The notes under the pieces are model-generated. The model made no database searches and was not told where the DNA came from. It was given only the letters and a program-made list of their open reading frames with translations. From the NCBI RefSeq assembly GCF_900129925.1, contig NZ_FQXI01000002.1, forward strand, positions 62,001-126,000: DNA of 64,000 bases. Direction: 5' to 3'. Made by a program: the position numbers and the translations under genes. Numbering within the stretch: the first letter of the stretch is position 1; each line of letters starts with the position of its first letter. This DNA comes from Anaerosphaera aminiphila DSM 21120. GTDB lineage: Bacteria; Bacillota; Clostridia; Tissierellales; Peptoniphilaceae. Positions 44,590 to 53,682 of this stretch are shown piece after piece.

Positions 44590-44989
44590 GAGACCTAACA
44601 GAAATCTTTGATTTCGTTGTAGGTTCAATGTCAGGTTTTCCCAAGGCTGAAAGGCTTGGTAGAAAACTCCGACTGAGATCTAACCTAACAATCTATAGGA
44701 ACTTTGAGACCTAACAGAAATCTTTGATTTCGTCGTAGGTCCAATGTCAAGTTTTCCCAAGGCTGAAAGGCTTGGTAGAAAACTACGGCAAGATTTCGTC
44801 ATAGAATTTACTGCCAATTTTTAGTTTTGCTAAAGTATCATTTAATATTTATATTTCTTTTCTCTAAAGTGTGTTTCAATACAATTCTTGAGGGAGGGCG
44901 AAGGGAATTGCGATTTTCCCTCACGGCCCTCCCTCAAACTCCCTCCCCTTACACCCTTGAAACGCTTTGAGACCTAACCTAACAATTTA
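44590..44989. repeat. Mosaic dispersed repeat: two A modules then B
   Basis: Module A (GAGACCTAACAGAAATC, GATTTCGT, then a GTTTTCCCAAGGCTGAAAGG hairpin with GGCTTGGTAGAAAAC) occurs at 44590-44670 and again at 44705-44793. Module B follows at 44887-44989 with hairpin arms GAGGGAGGGC and GCCCTCCCTC around GGGAA..TTCCC, ending in CACCCTTGAAACGCTTTGAG. The 513-bp gap 44562-45074 contains no gene other than this and a promoter. Confidence 0.8.
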
Positions 44990-45024
44990 TAGGAACTTTA
45001 GTTCACAAGGTATAATAACCTGTT

Positions 45025-45053
45025 TTGTCTATTTTAAATTAAAATGTTATAAT
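45025..45053 (+). promoter_or_regulatory. Promoter for the HAAS-domain gene
   Basis: TTGTCT (45025-45030), 17 bp, TATAAT (45048-45053), 22 bp before the proposed TTG start. Confidence 0.7.
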
Positions 45054-45074
45054 TTAATTATTGGTGGTGTTAAT

Positions 45075-45908
45075 TTGAAAAGCAGGGAATTATTAGATAG
45101 ATACCTAAGAGAGCTAACTAAATATATGGCATACGACAATGCCAAGTCTGCAGAAAGAGACATACGAGAAATAGTTGAGGAGGAACTTCCTGAAAACTAC
45201 ACAGAAGAAGATTTAAAAAAAATACTTTTAAAGCTTGGAAGTCCCTACAGCCTAGCTGCACAATATGAGAGCAAGTCAAATATATTAATTAGCGGTAAGA
45301 ATTATACTATCTACATAGATGTACTAAAAGTGTTGTCAATTCAAATGATTTTGGCGCTGGTAATATACTTTATATTTAATATAAAACTACTAAGTATTTT
45401 AAATGTGCTAAACGTTTTAAAAACTGAAATGATAACTATATTTTTTAGTGCCACAATATCTCTTTGGATTGCAGAAAAAGTTAAAAGTACAAAGATAATG
45501 AGCAATTTAGTAAAGAGCTTTAGAATAGAAGACCTTTACATTAAAAAGCCGAAACTCAATAAACCCCTAGCATTTCCACTTTTATGTAATTCACTATTTT
45601 TATTTATAGTAATTGCAAATGAAGTTGTAATTTCAAATGACGCATCAATAAAAATTTTACAGGCAATTTTATTTTTATTAATATTAAGAGACTCTAATAA
45701 ATTGGCAGAAGATGGATATGGAAGATATGTAACTTTCTTGGCGATTTTTTGTGATGTAATTTCACTACTTTTAATATATCCACTATTGGTAAAATATTTT
45801 TATAGCATAAGTTTTTTTAAAATCAGCTTATGTATAGTGGCAGTTGCAATAATATTTGACTTAATTTTAGCCGTTAGTCAAGTTTTAAAAATTAATAAAA
45901 CACAGTAA
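45075..45908 (+). CDS. HAAS-domain membrane protein (DUF1700-like)
   Basis: 277 residues. The N-terminal cytoplasmic helical domain (SRELLDRYLRELTKYM, ERDIREIVEEEL, GSPYSLAAQY; residues 2-65) is the HAAS domain, usually found with membrane proteins controlled by PadR-type regulators. Six or so hydrophobic segments follow. The start is TTG at 45075 with GGTGGTG before it; the frame upstream runs into the repeat and promoter, so longer versions are unlikely. No PadR gene is adjacent. Function is unknown. Confidence 0.72.
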   Translation: MKSRELLDRYLRELTKYMAYDNAKSAERDIREIVEEELPENYTEEDLKKILLKLGSPYSLAAQYESKSNILISGKNYTIYIDVLKVLSIQMILALVIYFIFNIKLLSILNVLNVLKTEMITIFFSATISLWIAEKVKSTKIMSNLVKSFRIEDLYIKKPKLNKPLAFPLLCNSLFLFIVIANEVVISNDASIKILQAILFLLILRDSNKLAEDGYGRYVTFLAIFCDVISLLLIYPLLVKYFYSISFFKISLCIVAVAIIFDLILAVSQVLKINKTQ

Positions 45909-46086
45909 ATTTTTGAAATAGAGTTCATTGCCATTTTTAATTTCTTAGTAGGTTTAATATCAAATTTCATAATAGATTTGGTTAACGTAGTTGTATAATA
46001 TTTTTTTAATTTTAAAAATTTAGTTTAGTTAAAGTATTATTTTATGCTTATCTTTATTTTTCTCTAAAATTAATTTTAGTATATTT

Positions 46087-46290
46087 TTGAGGGAGGGCGA
46101 AGGGAATTGCGATTTTCCCTCACAGCCCTCCCTCAAACTCCCTCCCCCCTACACCCTTGAAACGCTTTGAGACCTAACATAATTTAGGACGTAAATTACA
46201 GGGAGGTTGAATGGCAAGATTTCGTCATAGATTTTATGGAAGAATTTCCCAAGAGAACGAAGTTCGATTGGTTGAAATTTACTGCTAACC
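46087..46290. repeat. Mosaic dispersed repeat: B then inverted C
   Basis: Module B at 46087-46178 is nearly identical to that at 44.9 kb. An inverted module C follows at 46213-46288 (AGATTTCGTCATAGATTTTA, then CCCAAGAGAACGAAGTTCGA). It occupies most of the gap 45909-46400; the rest is AT-rich with no gene seen. Confidence 0.8.
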
Positions 46291-46400
46291 CTTGAAACGC
46301 TAAAAAATTAATATACCTACATATTTTTAATAATTTTAAATATTTTATTAACGCTTGATTAAACTTTTTGGAAAAGTTTAATTTTTTTATTTGAAATCTA

Positions 46401-46467
46401 TTGACATTCTTTGATCTTAAGACTATACTAAAGATAGTTTTTAGCACTCGAATGAGTTGAGTGCTAA
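46401..46467 (+). promoter_or_regulatory. hsp20 promoter with perfect CIRCE operator
   Basis: TTGACA (46401-46406), 17 bp, TATACT (46424-46429), then TTAGCACTC-N9-GAGTGCTAA (46441-46467), an exact CIRCE element. It implies HrcA control shared with groE. Confidence 0.95.
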
Positions 46468-46513
46468 AATATAAATATAAATATAAATGTAAATTAAAAT
46501 TGGAGATGTTAAT

Positions 46514-46966
46514 ATGACAAATTTAAGACCTTTTAGAAGAAATGAATTGGGAAGTCTAGACAGAGGGTTTGAAGATTTTTACAACATGATTGATGACTTC
46601 TTTAATGATGATTTTACACCTAGTCGTGCAATGAAATCAGAATCCTTTAAAGTAGATGTATTAGAGGACGAAAAAGAATACAAAGTAGAAGCAGAACTTC
46701 CGGGATTTGAAAAGGGTGACGTTGAAGTAACTCTTGACGACGGAAAGCTTACAATCTTAGCAGAAAAGACAGAAGAAAAAGATGACTCTAACAAAGACAA
46801 AAACTATATTCACAAAGAGAGAAAATCAACTACAATGCAAAGAACAATGTACTTTAAAGACATTGATGAAGATGGCTTAGAAGCAAACTTGGAAAAAGGA
46901 CTTTTAACAGTAGTTATTCCTAAAAAAGAAGAAGTTTCTACTAAAAAGAAAATTGAAATTAAATAA
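46514..46966 (+). CDS. Hsp20/alpha-crystallin small heat-shock protein
   Basis: A 150-residue holdase chaperone. An N-terminal arm (NLRPFRRNELGSLDRGFEDFYNMIDDFF, residues 3-30, given by position) precedes the alpha-crystallin domain from FKVDVLEDEKEYKVEAELPG (about residue 46) to GLLTVVIPKKE (about residue 134), with the C-terminal extension KKIEIK. It binds unfolding proteins under stress. GGAGATG site before the ATG, monocistronic, with CIRCE upstream and a terminator downstream. Confidence 0.95.
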   Translation: MTNLRPFRRNELGSLDRGFEDFYNMIDDFFNDDFTPSRAMKSESFKVDVLEDEKEYKVEAELPGFEKGDVEVTLDDGKLTILAEKTEEKDDSNKDKNYIHKERKSTTMQRTMYFKDIDEDGLEANLEKGLLTVVIPKKEEVSTKKKIEIK

Positions 46967-47020
46967 AGAAGTAGAAAGTAAAACTTTTAAAAGTTTTAGT
47001 AAATAATTGTTAATAATTTA

Positions 47021-47063
47021 AATGCCTGCCTGACAAATATAAGTTGTTGGTGGGTATTTTTTT
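47021..47063 (+). terminator. Intrinsic terminator after hsp20
   Basis: AATGCCTGCC pairs with GGTGGGTATT through several G-T pairs, with an inner GACAA/TTGT step and a T7 tail. Confidence 0.75.
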
Positions 47064-47118
47064 GTTTTATGCTCTATATGTAATTACCTGTAATTTATTA
47101 TGTAAATCGGATTAGTTT

Positions 47119-47396
47119 CAGTCGTAGTTTTCAACCAAGCATTTTAGCCTTAGAAACCTATTATAAATCAAAAATTAACAATAAATTTCAGCTGTTTAAC
47201 TTTTGTTTAAAATCTATGGCGAAACCTTGCCGTAGTTTTCAACCAAGTCTTTCAGCCTTGGGAAAACCTGACATTGGACCTACGACGAAATCAAAGATTT
47301 CTGTTAGGTCTCAAAGCGTTTCAAGGGTGTAGGGGGAGGGAGTTTGAGGGAGGGCTGTGAGGGAAAATCGCAATTCCCTTCGCCCTCCCTCAAGAA
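47119..47396. repeat. Mosaic dispersed repeat: inverted A fragment, inverted A and inverted B
   Basis: A decayed inverted A fragment lies at 47119-47160, a full inverted A at 47227-47312 and an inverted B at 47310-47393. A plus B here is the mirror image of the A-B arrangement at 44.7-45.0 kb. It lies in the 755-bp gap between hsp20 and the SLH gene. Confidence 0.78.
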
Positions 47397-47487
47397 ATGT
47401 ATTGAAGTTAATTTTAGAGAAAATAAATATAAATATTAAATTATATACTAACTAAACTAAAGGTTTATAAATTAAAAACTATTATGT

Positions 47488-47612
47488 TAGCAGTAAATTT
47501 CATCCAATCGAACTTCGTTCTCTTGGGAAATTCTTGCATAAAATCTATGACGAAACCATAGGTTTCTATAGATTGTTAGGTTGGGTCTCAAGGTTCCTAT
47601 AGATTGTTACAA
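47488..47612. repeat. Mosaic dispersed repeat: module C
   Basis: GCAGTAAATTTCATCCAATC, GAACTTCGTTCTCTTGGGAA, TTCTTGCATAAAATCTATGA and a GAAACC..GGTTTC stem ending in ATAGATTGTTAGGTTGGGTC. It is close to the copy at 59.9 kb and inverse to that at 46.2 kb. Confidence 0.78.
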
Positions 47613-47645
47613 ACATATTAAATTATCTAAATTTTAGCAATCTCC

Positions 47646-47675
47646 TTGAATATGAAAGCATAGGAGGGGTATAAT
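47646..47675 (+). promoter_or_regulatory. Promoter for the SLH-domain surface protein
   Basis: TTGAAT (47646-47651), 18 bp, TATAAT (47670-47675), 47 bp ahead of the start codon. Confidence 0.65.
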
Positions 47676-47721
47676 AACTACAGCAGGATTTACTTAATTT
47701 AATTTAAAGGAGGAATAGTAA

Positions 47722-50340
47722 ATGAAAAATAATAAAAGATGGCTATCCCTGTTATTGGTATTCGTAATGATGCTAAGTGTTATGCCATTAAATGTTTTTG
47801 CAGCAGCAACTGATACGACAAAAAATAATGCAGAGGCACAAATGAGAGATGAACCAGTAGGTAGAAACTTAGTTGTTACAGGAGGAACTTCTGATGTGAC
47901 ATCTCCAGTGATGCCCAATGCAACAGTTAAGGTTACCGCAGGTACTGCACCAACAGGTGAGGTTTTTGAAAAATGGGAATCATCTGTTAGTATTAATGCA
48001 AATTTAACAGATAATCCACTGACATTTAAAATGCCAGATAGCGATATAACATTAACAGCAAAATTTACACCAGAAGCAAAAAAAGTAACAGTTGTAAATG
48101 GAATATCTGATAAAGCTACAGCAAAAAAAGATGAAATAGTTACAATAACCGCAGATGAACCTGCAGTGGGAAAGAAATTTGTAAATTGGACCGCAGATGA
48201 AAATGTAACTATTACAAATGCAAGCGCTTCAAAAACTACATTTAAAATGGGTGATAAAGCTGTTATAATCACCGCTCATTATGAAGATAAAGTAGTATTA
48301 GACACAGCAGCGTTAGAACTAAAAATAACAGAAGCTAAAACAAAAGTAACAGAAACAAGTAAGTACACACCAGAAAGTATTAATTTGTTAAAAGCTGCAA
48401 TAACTGTAGCTGAAAATGTTAAAACGACTGCTACAACTCAAACACAAATTAATAATGCAACTAAAGCTTTAGATGACGTTATTAAAGCATTAGTTGAACA
48501 AACTCCAGTAACTGAATATGTAGAGGTTAATTTCTATCAAAATGGTGGAAATGGGTTAGATAGAACTATAAAAGTTAAAAAAGGTTCTACAGTAACAAAA
48601 CCTGCAAACCCAACAAGAAGTGGATATACTTTCAAGGGTTGGACAGAAGTTAAAAATGGAAGTACAATATTTGATTTCAATACTAATATAAATTCTGATA
48701 TGGATTTATATGCAAAATGGGAATCTAATTCAACTGGGAAATATACAGTATCTTACAACAGAAATGGTGGTTCAGGAGCAGTTCCTACAGACTCTAAAAC
48801 ATATGCAAATGGAGATTATGCAACTGTAAAATCAAGAGGAGACCTTTACAGAACAGGTTATACTTTTGATGGTTGGACAACAAATTCTTCAGGTTCAGGA
48901 ACATACTATTACTCAGGCGATGAGATTAAAATTACAGGAAACACTAATTTATATGCACAATGGAGAAAAACCTCAGACAGCAGTAACAACAACTACGATA
49001 AGAGAGTTTATCCAACAGGAATAAAAGTTTATGATAGTGGATATAGAGTAGAAGGACGTCTATCAGATTACAAAAATACAAAAATTTATGTAGAGTATGA
49101 TGGCAGTCAAGTAGCAAGTGGTTACACTGACTCAAATGGATACTTTGACTTTAAAACAGATAGATATATTAAAGACAATAGCGATTTAAAATTCTATACA
49201 AATTCAAGTACAAGTAGTTCAACAAACAAAAGAGTTTATCCAAATAGTATAGATGTATATGATGGTGGATATAGAGTGAAAGGTCGTCTATCAGACTATA
49301 AGAACACAAGAGTATATGTAGAGTATGACGGAAAATCTGTTGGAGACGGAATGACTGACAGTAGTGGATATTTTGACATTAAGACAGATAGAAAAATTTA
49401 TGATGACAGTTATTTAAAATTCTATGTTAGAACTTCAAGTTCTGATAAGACAAAGGCAGCTACTATAACAAGCGCAAAAGCCGGCGAATACAAAATTGAA
49501 GGAACTGCAGCAGCTTATGCTACAGTAACTGTAAAAGACAAAGATAATGTTAAACTAGGTTCAGCAACAGCTGACAAAGATGGCAAGTTTACAATCTATG
49601 CAAATAGAACTCTTAAATCAGGAGAAAAACTTACTATAACTACTAGTGAATCAGGTAAGAGCGACAACTCAATAACTTACACAGTATCTGAGTCAAAAAC
49701 TGCAGACTTAAAGAGAATTTCTTATATTAAAGGTTATCCAAATGGAAACTTTAAACCTCATGGAAATATAACAAGAGGGGAAGCAGCAACTATGTTTGCA
49801 AGACTTCTAAACAATTCTGACAACTTTGGAACTACAAAGACAACTAAGTTTACAGATGCTAATAACCAATGGTATTCAGAAGCTATTAACTATGTAGTTA
49901 ATAAGGGATTAATTTCAGGATATCCAGATGGAACATTTAAACCTAATGCTAATATTACAAGAGCAGAATTCGCACAAATGATTTCCGGTTATGTAACAGT
50001 GGGTGGAAGTGCTACAAACTTTAAAGATGTAAATGATCACTGGGCAAAAGAAGCAATTGAAAAACTTTACGGAAACAAATCTGTAACAGGATACCCAGAT
50101 GGAACATTTAAACCTAATGATGAAATCACAAGAGCAGAAGCAGTTACAATTCTTAACTCTGTATTTGGTAGAGTTTCAAATACTCAATCATTTGACAGTG
50201 TAAAATCTAGCTTAAAATCTTTTGGAGATGTTAAGTCTTCAGACTGGTTCTATGCAAATGTAATGGATGCATCAAATGCTCATGATTCATACAGAAAATC
50301 ATCAACTGATGATACAGAAGTTTGGACAAAAATTAACTAA
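47722..50340 (+). CDS. S-layer homology domain surface protein with InlB-type repeats
   Basis: An 872-residue exported protein. Order: signal peptide (residues 1-28, ending VFAAA); two bacterial beta-repeat segments (about 45-190); a FIVAR-like helical unit (about 194-260); two Listeria-Bacteroides/InlB repeats with GYTFKGWTEV and GYTFDGWTTN (about 268-415); two near-identical 72-residue modules with KRVYPTGIKVYDSGYRVEGR and KRVYPNSIDVYDGGYRVKGR (about 429-575); an Ig-like unit; and three SLH domains with GYPNGNFKPHGNITRGE and GYPDGTFKPN (about 670-840). SLH domains anchor it to pyruvylated wall polymers. AAAGGAGG site. Long and repeat-rich, it is a likely adhesin or S-layer component. Confidence 0.9.
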   Translation: MKNNKRWLSLLLVFVMMLSVMPLNVFAAATDTTKNNAEAQMRDEPVGRNLVVTGGTSDVTSPVMPNATVKVTAGTAPTGEVFEKWESSVSINANLTDNPLTFKMPDSDITLTAKFTPEAKKVTVVNGISDKATAKKDEIVTITADEPAVGKKFVNWTADENVTITNASASKTTFKMGDKAVIITAHYEDKVVLDTAALELKITEAKTKVTETSKYTPESINLLKAAITVAENVKTTATTQTQINNATKALDDVIKALVEQTPVTEYVEVNFYQNGGNGLDRTIKVKKGSTVTKPANPTRSGYTFKGWTEVKNGSTIFDFNTNINSDMDLYAKWESNSTGKYTVSYNRNGGSGAVPTDSKTYANGDYATVKSRGDLYRTGYTFDGWTTNSSGSGTYYYSGDEIKITGNTNLYAQWRKTSDSSNNNYDKRVYPTGIKVYDSGYRVEGRLSDYKNTKIYVEYDGSQVASGYTDSNGYFDFKTDRYIKDNSDLKFYTNSSTSSSTNKRVYPNSIDVYDGGYRVKGRLSDYKNTRVYVEYDGKSVGDGMTDSSGYFDIKTDRKIYDDSYLKFYVRTSSSDKTKAATITSAKAGEYKIEGTAAAYATVTVKDKDNVKLGSATADKDGKFTIYANRTLKSGEKLTITTSESGKSDNSITYTVSESKTADLKRISYIKGYPNGNFKPHGNITRGEAATMFARLLNNSDNFGTTKTTKFTDANNQWYSEAINYVVNKGLISGYPDGTFKPNANITRAEFAQMISGYVTVGGSATNFKDVNDHWAKEAIEKLYGNKSVTGYPDGTFKPNDEITRAEAVTILNSVFGRVSNTQSFDSVKSSLKSFGDVKSSDWFYANVMDASNAHDSYRKSSTDDTEVWTKIN

Positions 50341-50351
50341 ATTAAGTATTT

Positions 50352-50379
50352 AAAGAGAGTCTTAGGGCTCTCTTTTTTT
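50352..50379 (+). terminator. Intrinsic terminator after SLH gene
   Basis: AAAGAGAG (50352-50359), loop of 8, CTCTCTTT (50368-50375) and further T residues. Confidence 0.85.
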
Positions 50380-50411
50380 GTGTACTTTTAGGTGAAATAG
50401 AGTTACTTAAG

Positions 50412-50440
50412 TTGCAACATTGCTCATTTAATTATATAAT
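50412..50440 (+). promoter_or_regulatory. Promoter for pncB
   Basis: TTGCAA (50412-50417), 17 bp, TATAAT (50435-50440), 22 bp before the start codon. Confidence 0.75.
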
Positions 50441-50461
50441 TAGTAAAAATAGGGGGTCATT

Positions 50462-51931
50462 ATGAAAATTGACATACATGAGAAAAACAACTATACACTT
50501 CTTTGTGATTTTTATGAATTTGCCATGAGCAATGGTTTCTTTAAGGCGGGTTTTAAAGATAAGGTTGTTGTATTTGATATGTTTTTCAGATCTGTTCCGG
50601 ACAATGCCAGCTATGCTATTAGTGCTGGATTAGAACAGGTTATAGAGTATTTAGAGAGTTTAAAATTTGAAGAGTGTGATATAGATTTTTTAAGAAGTAA
50701 GGGGATTTTTGATGAAGCTTACTTAGATTATTTGAGAGATTTTAAGTTTGAGTGTGATGTGTGGGCAGTTCCTGAGGGAACCATTGTATTTCCTCAAGAG
50801 CCACTTATTGTAGTGCGAGGGCCTATTATTCAAGCGCAACTTTTAGAGACTATGGTGCTTTTAACTATGAACCATCAATCTATGATAGCTACTAAGGCCA
50901 ATAGGATAGTTTCTGCTGCAAAGGGAAGACCTGTTGTAGAGTTTGGTTCAAGACGTGCTCAAGGCTATTCAGGAGCAAACCTTGGAGCTAGAGCTGCATA
51001 CATAGGTGGATGTGTGGGAACGGCAAATACTCTTGCAGAGAAGATATATGGAGTGCCTGCTCTTGGAACTATGGCGCACTCTTGGGTGCAATTATTTGAT
51101 ACAGAGTATGAGGCTTTTAAGACTTATGCTGATGTATATCCGGACAACTGTCTACTTTTAGTTGATACTTATGACGTTTTAAAAGAGGGAATTCCAAATG
51201 CAATAAAAGTTTTTAATGAGGTAGTAGTTCCAAGAGGTTTTAGACCTAAGGGAATTAGAATAGATTCAGGAGATATTGCCTATCTTTCAAAAAAGGCGAG
51301 AAAGATGTTGGACGATGCAGGTTTTGAAGATGTGGGAATTATGGCTTCAAATTCACTGGATGAGTTTACTATTCAAAATATATTGCTTCAAGGGGCGAAG
51401 CTCGATTCCTTTGGAGTTGGAGAGAGACTTATTACTTCAAAGAGCTCTCCTGTATTTGGAGGAGTATATAAATTAACTGCAATTAAAAACAATGAAACTG
51501 ATGAACTTGTCCCAACGATTAAGATATCTGAAAATGTTGCAAAGATAACTAATCCGGGATTTAAAAATTTATATAGACTTTATAGCAATAGCAACGGAAA
51601 GGCACTAGCTGACGTAATTACTTTACATGATGAAAAAATAGACGATTCAAAGGACTATGAAATTTTTCACCCAATATATACTTGGAAGAGAAGAGACATA
51701 TATGACTTCACAGCAAAGCCCCTTTTAGTTCAAATATATGACAAGGGCAATTTAATTTACAAGCTGCCTACCTTGGAAGAAATTAGATCTAAAGTAAAAC
51801 AGGAACTGGGAACTCTCTGGGAAGAAGTTAAGAGACTGGACAATCCTCAGGAGTACATTGTAGATTTATCTTATGACCTTTGGAAAGTAAAAGATGAGCT
51901 ACTGGATAAACATGGAAAGAATTACAAGTAG
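50462..51931 (+). CDS. pncB: Nicotinate phosphoribosyltransferase
   Basis: A 489-residue NAD-salvage enzyme that joins nicotinate to PRPP with ATP use. Hallmarks are the N-terminal NNYTLLCDFYEFAMSNG, the substrate-site VEFGSRRAQGYSGA near residue 160, TMAHSWVQLF near residue 200 and RIDSGDIAYLS near residue 268. The length and C-terminal extension fit the Gram-positive long form. It begins a run of co-oriented genes (radical SAM, unknown, HAD, TRIC) with small gaps, possibly one operon. Confidence 0.94.
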   Translation: MKIDIHEKNNYTLLCDFYEFAMSNGFFKAGFKDKVVVFDMFFRSVPDNASYAISAGLEQVIEYLESLKFEECDIDFLRSKGIFDEAYLDYLRDFKFECDVWAVPEGTIVFPQEPLIVVRGPIIQAQLLETMVLLTMNHQSMIATKANRIVSAAKGRPVVEFGSRRAQGYSGANLGARAAYIGGCVGTANTLAEKIYGVPALGTMAHSWVQLFDTEYEAFKTYADVYPDNCLLLVDTYDVLKEGIPNAIKVFNEVVVPRGFRPKGIRIDSGDIAYLSKKARKMLDDAGFEDVGIMASNSLDEFTIQNILLQGAKLDSFGVGERLITSKSSPVFGGVYKLTAIKNNETDELVPTIKISENVAKITNPGFKNLYRLYSNSNGKALADVITLHDEKIDDSKDYEIFHPIYTWKRRDIYDFTAKPLLVQIYDKGNLIYKLPTLEEIRSKVKQELGTLWEEVKRLDNPQEYIVDLSYDLWKVKDELLDKHGKNYK

Positions 51932-51955
51932 AATTATTTAGAGAGTAGGGAATTT

Positions 51956-52822
51956 ATGAATTATTATGGAAATGTATTTAGGCCACCAAGTGAGGCAAGG
52001 TCACTTATTATTCAAGCTACTATTGGCTGTGCTCACAATGACTGTACATTTTGTTATATGTATAAAGACGAACCCTTTATTATTAGAAAATATGAAGATA
52101 TAGTAAAGGACTTAGAAGAAATTAGAGAGTATTTTCCAAGATTTGAGAGAATATTTATAGCAGATGGAGATGCTCTTGTATTAAAAACTGAAGATTTATT
52201 AAAGTTACTTAAATATATTAAAGACAACTTTCCAAATGTAAAGCGAGTTTCTTCTTATGCCACAGCAGGTGACATAAATAGAAAGTCTGTAGAGGAACTT
52301 CAAAAGCTTTACGATATGGGTCTTGAAATGCTCTATATAGGCTTTGAAAGTGGCGACGATGAAATACTAAGAGATATTAAAAAAGGTCTGACATACCAAG
52401 ACTATTTAGATGCAATGGAGAAGTGTAGAGAGGTTGGTTTTGAAACTTCAATTACTATCATTGTGGGACTTGGTGGAACTGAAAAGTGGAGACAAAATGC
52501 TCTTAACACTGCAAAGTTAATTTCAGAGACAAAGCCCGACTACGTATCTTATTTAACTATGAGACTTTACCAAAATACTCCTCTATATAGAGATTATGAA
52601 GAGGGTAAATTTCAAATGCCAAGTGCAGAAGAGCTCTTAGTTGAAATGAGATTGTTTTTAGAAAATGTGGATTCTGAGGGAAGTGTATTTAGATCTAATC
52701 ATGCATCTAACTACGTATCTCTAGGTGGTACACTAAATAAAGACAGAGAGATGTTAATAGCACAAATAGACGATGTTTTAAAGAAGAAAAATTTTAAACC
52801 TGAAGTATTGAGAGGATTTTAA
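51956..52822 (+). CDS. Radical SAM protein
   Basis: A 288-residue radical SAM enzyme. The cluster motif reads GCAHNDCTFC at about residues 23-32, which is CX4CX2C and not CX3CX2C; close relatives share this GC.HN.CTFC form. The TIM-barrel follows with IFIADGDALVLKTEDLL, YATAGDIN and GFESGDDEIL, ending with HASNYVSLGGTLN, also typical of this subgroup. The reaction is unknown. It lies 24 bases after pncB, with GTAGGGA before its ATG. Confidence 0.85.
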   Translation: MNYYGNVFRPPSEARSLIIQATIGCAHNDCTFCYMYKDEPFIIRKYEDIVKDLEEIREYFPRFERIFIADGDALVLKTEDLLKLLKYIKDNFPNVKRVSSYATAGDINRKSVEELQKLYDMGLEMLYIGFESGDDEILRDIKKGLTYQDYLDAMEKCREVGFETSITIIVGLGGTEKWRQNALNTAKLISETKPDYVSYLTMRLYQNTPLYRDYEEGKFQMPSAEELLVEMRLFLENVDSEGSVFRSNHASNYVSLGGTLNKDREMLIAQIDDVLKKKNFKPEVLRGF

Positions 52823-52840
52823 TAGCTGGAGAGGTGCACT

Positions 52841-53665
52841 ATGTTATATAGGCTGAATTTACTCGACAGAAAAAGTTATGAAATGCTTTTTGAAAAAGAA
52901 GTTATAGCCATAAGTTATAAGTCTGTTGAAGATGACGAGTGTATTACTCGTCGTGAAAATAATTCTAAAGTAAAAATTGAAGATGAAATAAGTAAATTTG
53001 CAGATTTAATTTTGGGAATAAATTATGGTGACTATATTTGGATAAATTATAAAAACAAACACTCACTGGCAAAGGTAACTGATAGAACTTATTTTGACAA
53101 GGACAGATTTCTAGGTTTAATAAAAGTGGAAGTCTTTAGATACCACGGTGTTTTACCTAGGGAAATACTGGAAAATTTTGGAAAAATTACCATTGAAAAA
53201 ATAGATGAGCCTGAGTTATTAGTGCGAACTTCAAAAATATTTGAAGCTTTAAAAAGTTTAGACAGTGAAATATTTGACATCTCTGAGGAAACCGAAAGAG
53301 AAGAGGAAGTCGTTCAGCTAGAGTTTGTAAAAAAGGAAAATTCTCTTGTAGAAATAAAAAACAACTATGGGATTTTGCCCTATAAAAAGCCAAGTAAAAA
53401 ATCTAAGCGAAAAGACTTAGAAAAAGGTAACTTTGGGGAACTTGTAATTGAACTATATCCACCTAGAGCCAAGGCTCTTAAAGAAGTGAGTTTGCCTGTG
53501 ATTTCAAAGAGTTCTACTCCAGTAATGAAAAGCGGAGTGGACTTTTACTTGGAAATGATAAAGAGCAAGTTAAATTACTATTCTAAGCAAAAGGAAATGG
53601 AAGAGGCAAGAACTTTTAATACAGATAGATATATTTGGGGAAGATTTTTTGAAGTTTTAAAATAA
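52841..53665 (+). CDS. Unrecognised soluble protein between radical SAM and HAD genes
   Basis: 274 residues, no signal peptide or membrane segment. The N-terminal part (residues 1-115) looks beta-rich, with YGDYIWINYKNKHSLAKVTDR suggesting a PUA/EVE-like or small beta-barrel fold. The middle has an acidic linker (EETEREEEVVQLEF) and then basic KKPSKKSKRKD. The C-terminal part (about 185-274) holds GNFGELVIELYPPRAKALKEV, faintly like nuclease-associated or DUF-type domains. I cannot name a family. It is 18 bases after the radical SAM gene and 17 before the HAD gene, so is co-transcribed. Confidence 0.7.
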   Translation: MLYRLNLLDRKSYEMLFEKEVIAISYKSVEDDECITRRENNSKVKIEDEISKFADLILGINYGDYIWINYKNKHSLAKVTDRTYFDKDRFLGLIKVEVFRYHGVLPREILENFGKITIEKIDEPELLVRTSKIFEALKSLDSEIFDISEETEREEEVVQLEFVKKENSLVEIKNNYGILPYKKPSKKSKRKDLEKGNFGELVIELYPPRAKALKEVSLPVISKSSTPVMKSGVDFYLEMIKSKLNYYSKQKEMEEARTFNTDRYIWGRFFEVLK

Positions 53666-53682
53666 ATTTTGTTGAGGTGTAT

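Noticed and set aside
44590-44989. CRISPR array
   Set aside because: The two A modules are long, separated by non-spacer sequence and occur in inverted orientation elsewhere; there are no regular repeat-spacer units or cas genes.
46196-46447. 83-codon minus-strand frame across repeat module C
   Set aside because: It spans the dispersed repeat and the hsp20 promoter, has no ribosome site and no protein-like composition.
47694-48272. 192-codon minus-strand frame opposite the start of the SLH protein gene
   Set aside because: It is low-complexity and hydrophobic in the way expected from the complement of a Thr/Lys-rich coding sequence, has no ribosome site, and the + strand has a clear promoter, signal peptide and domains.
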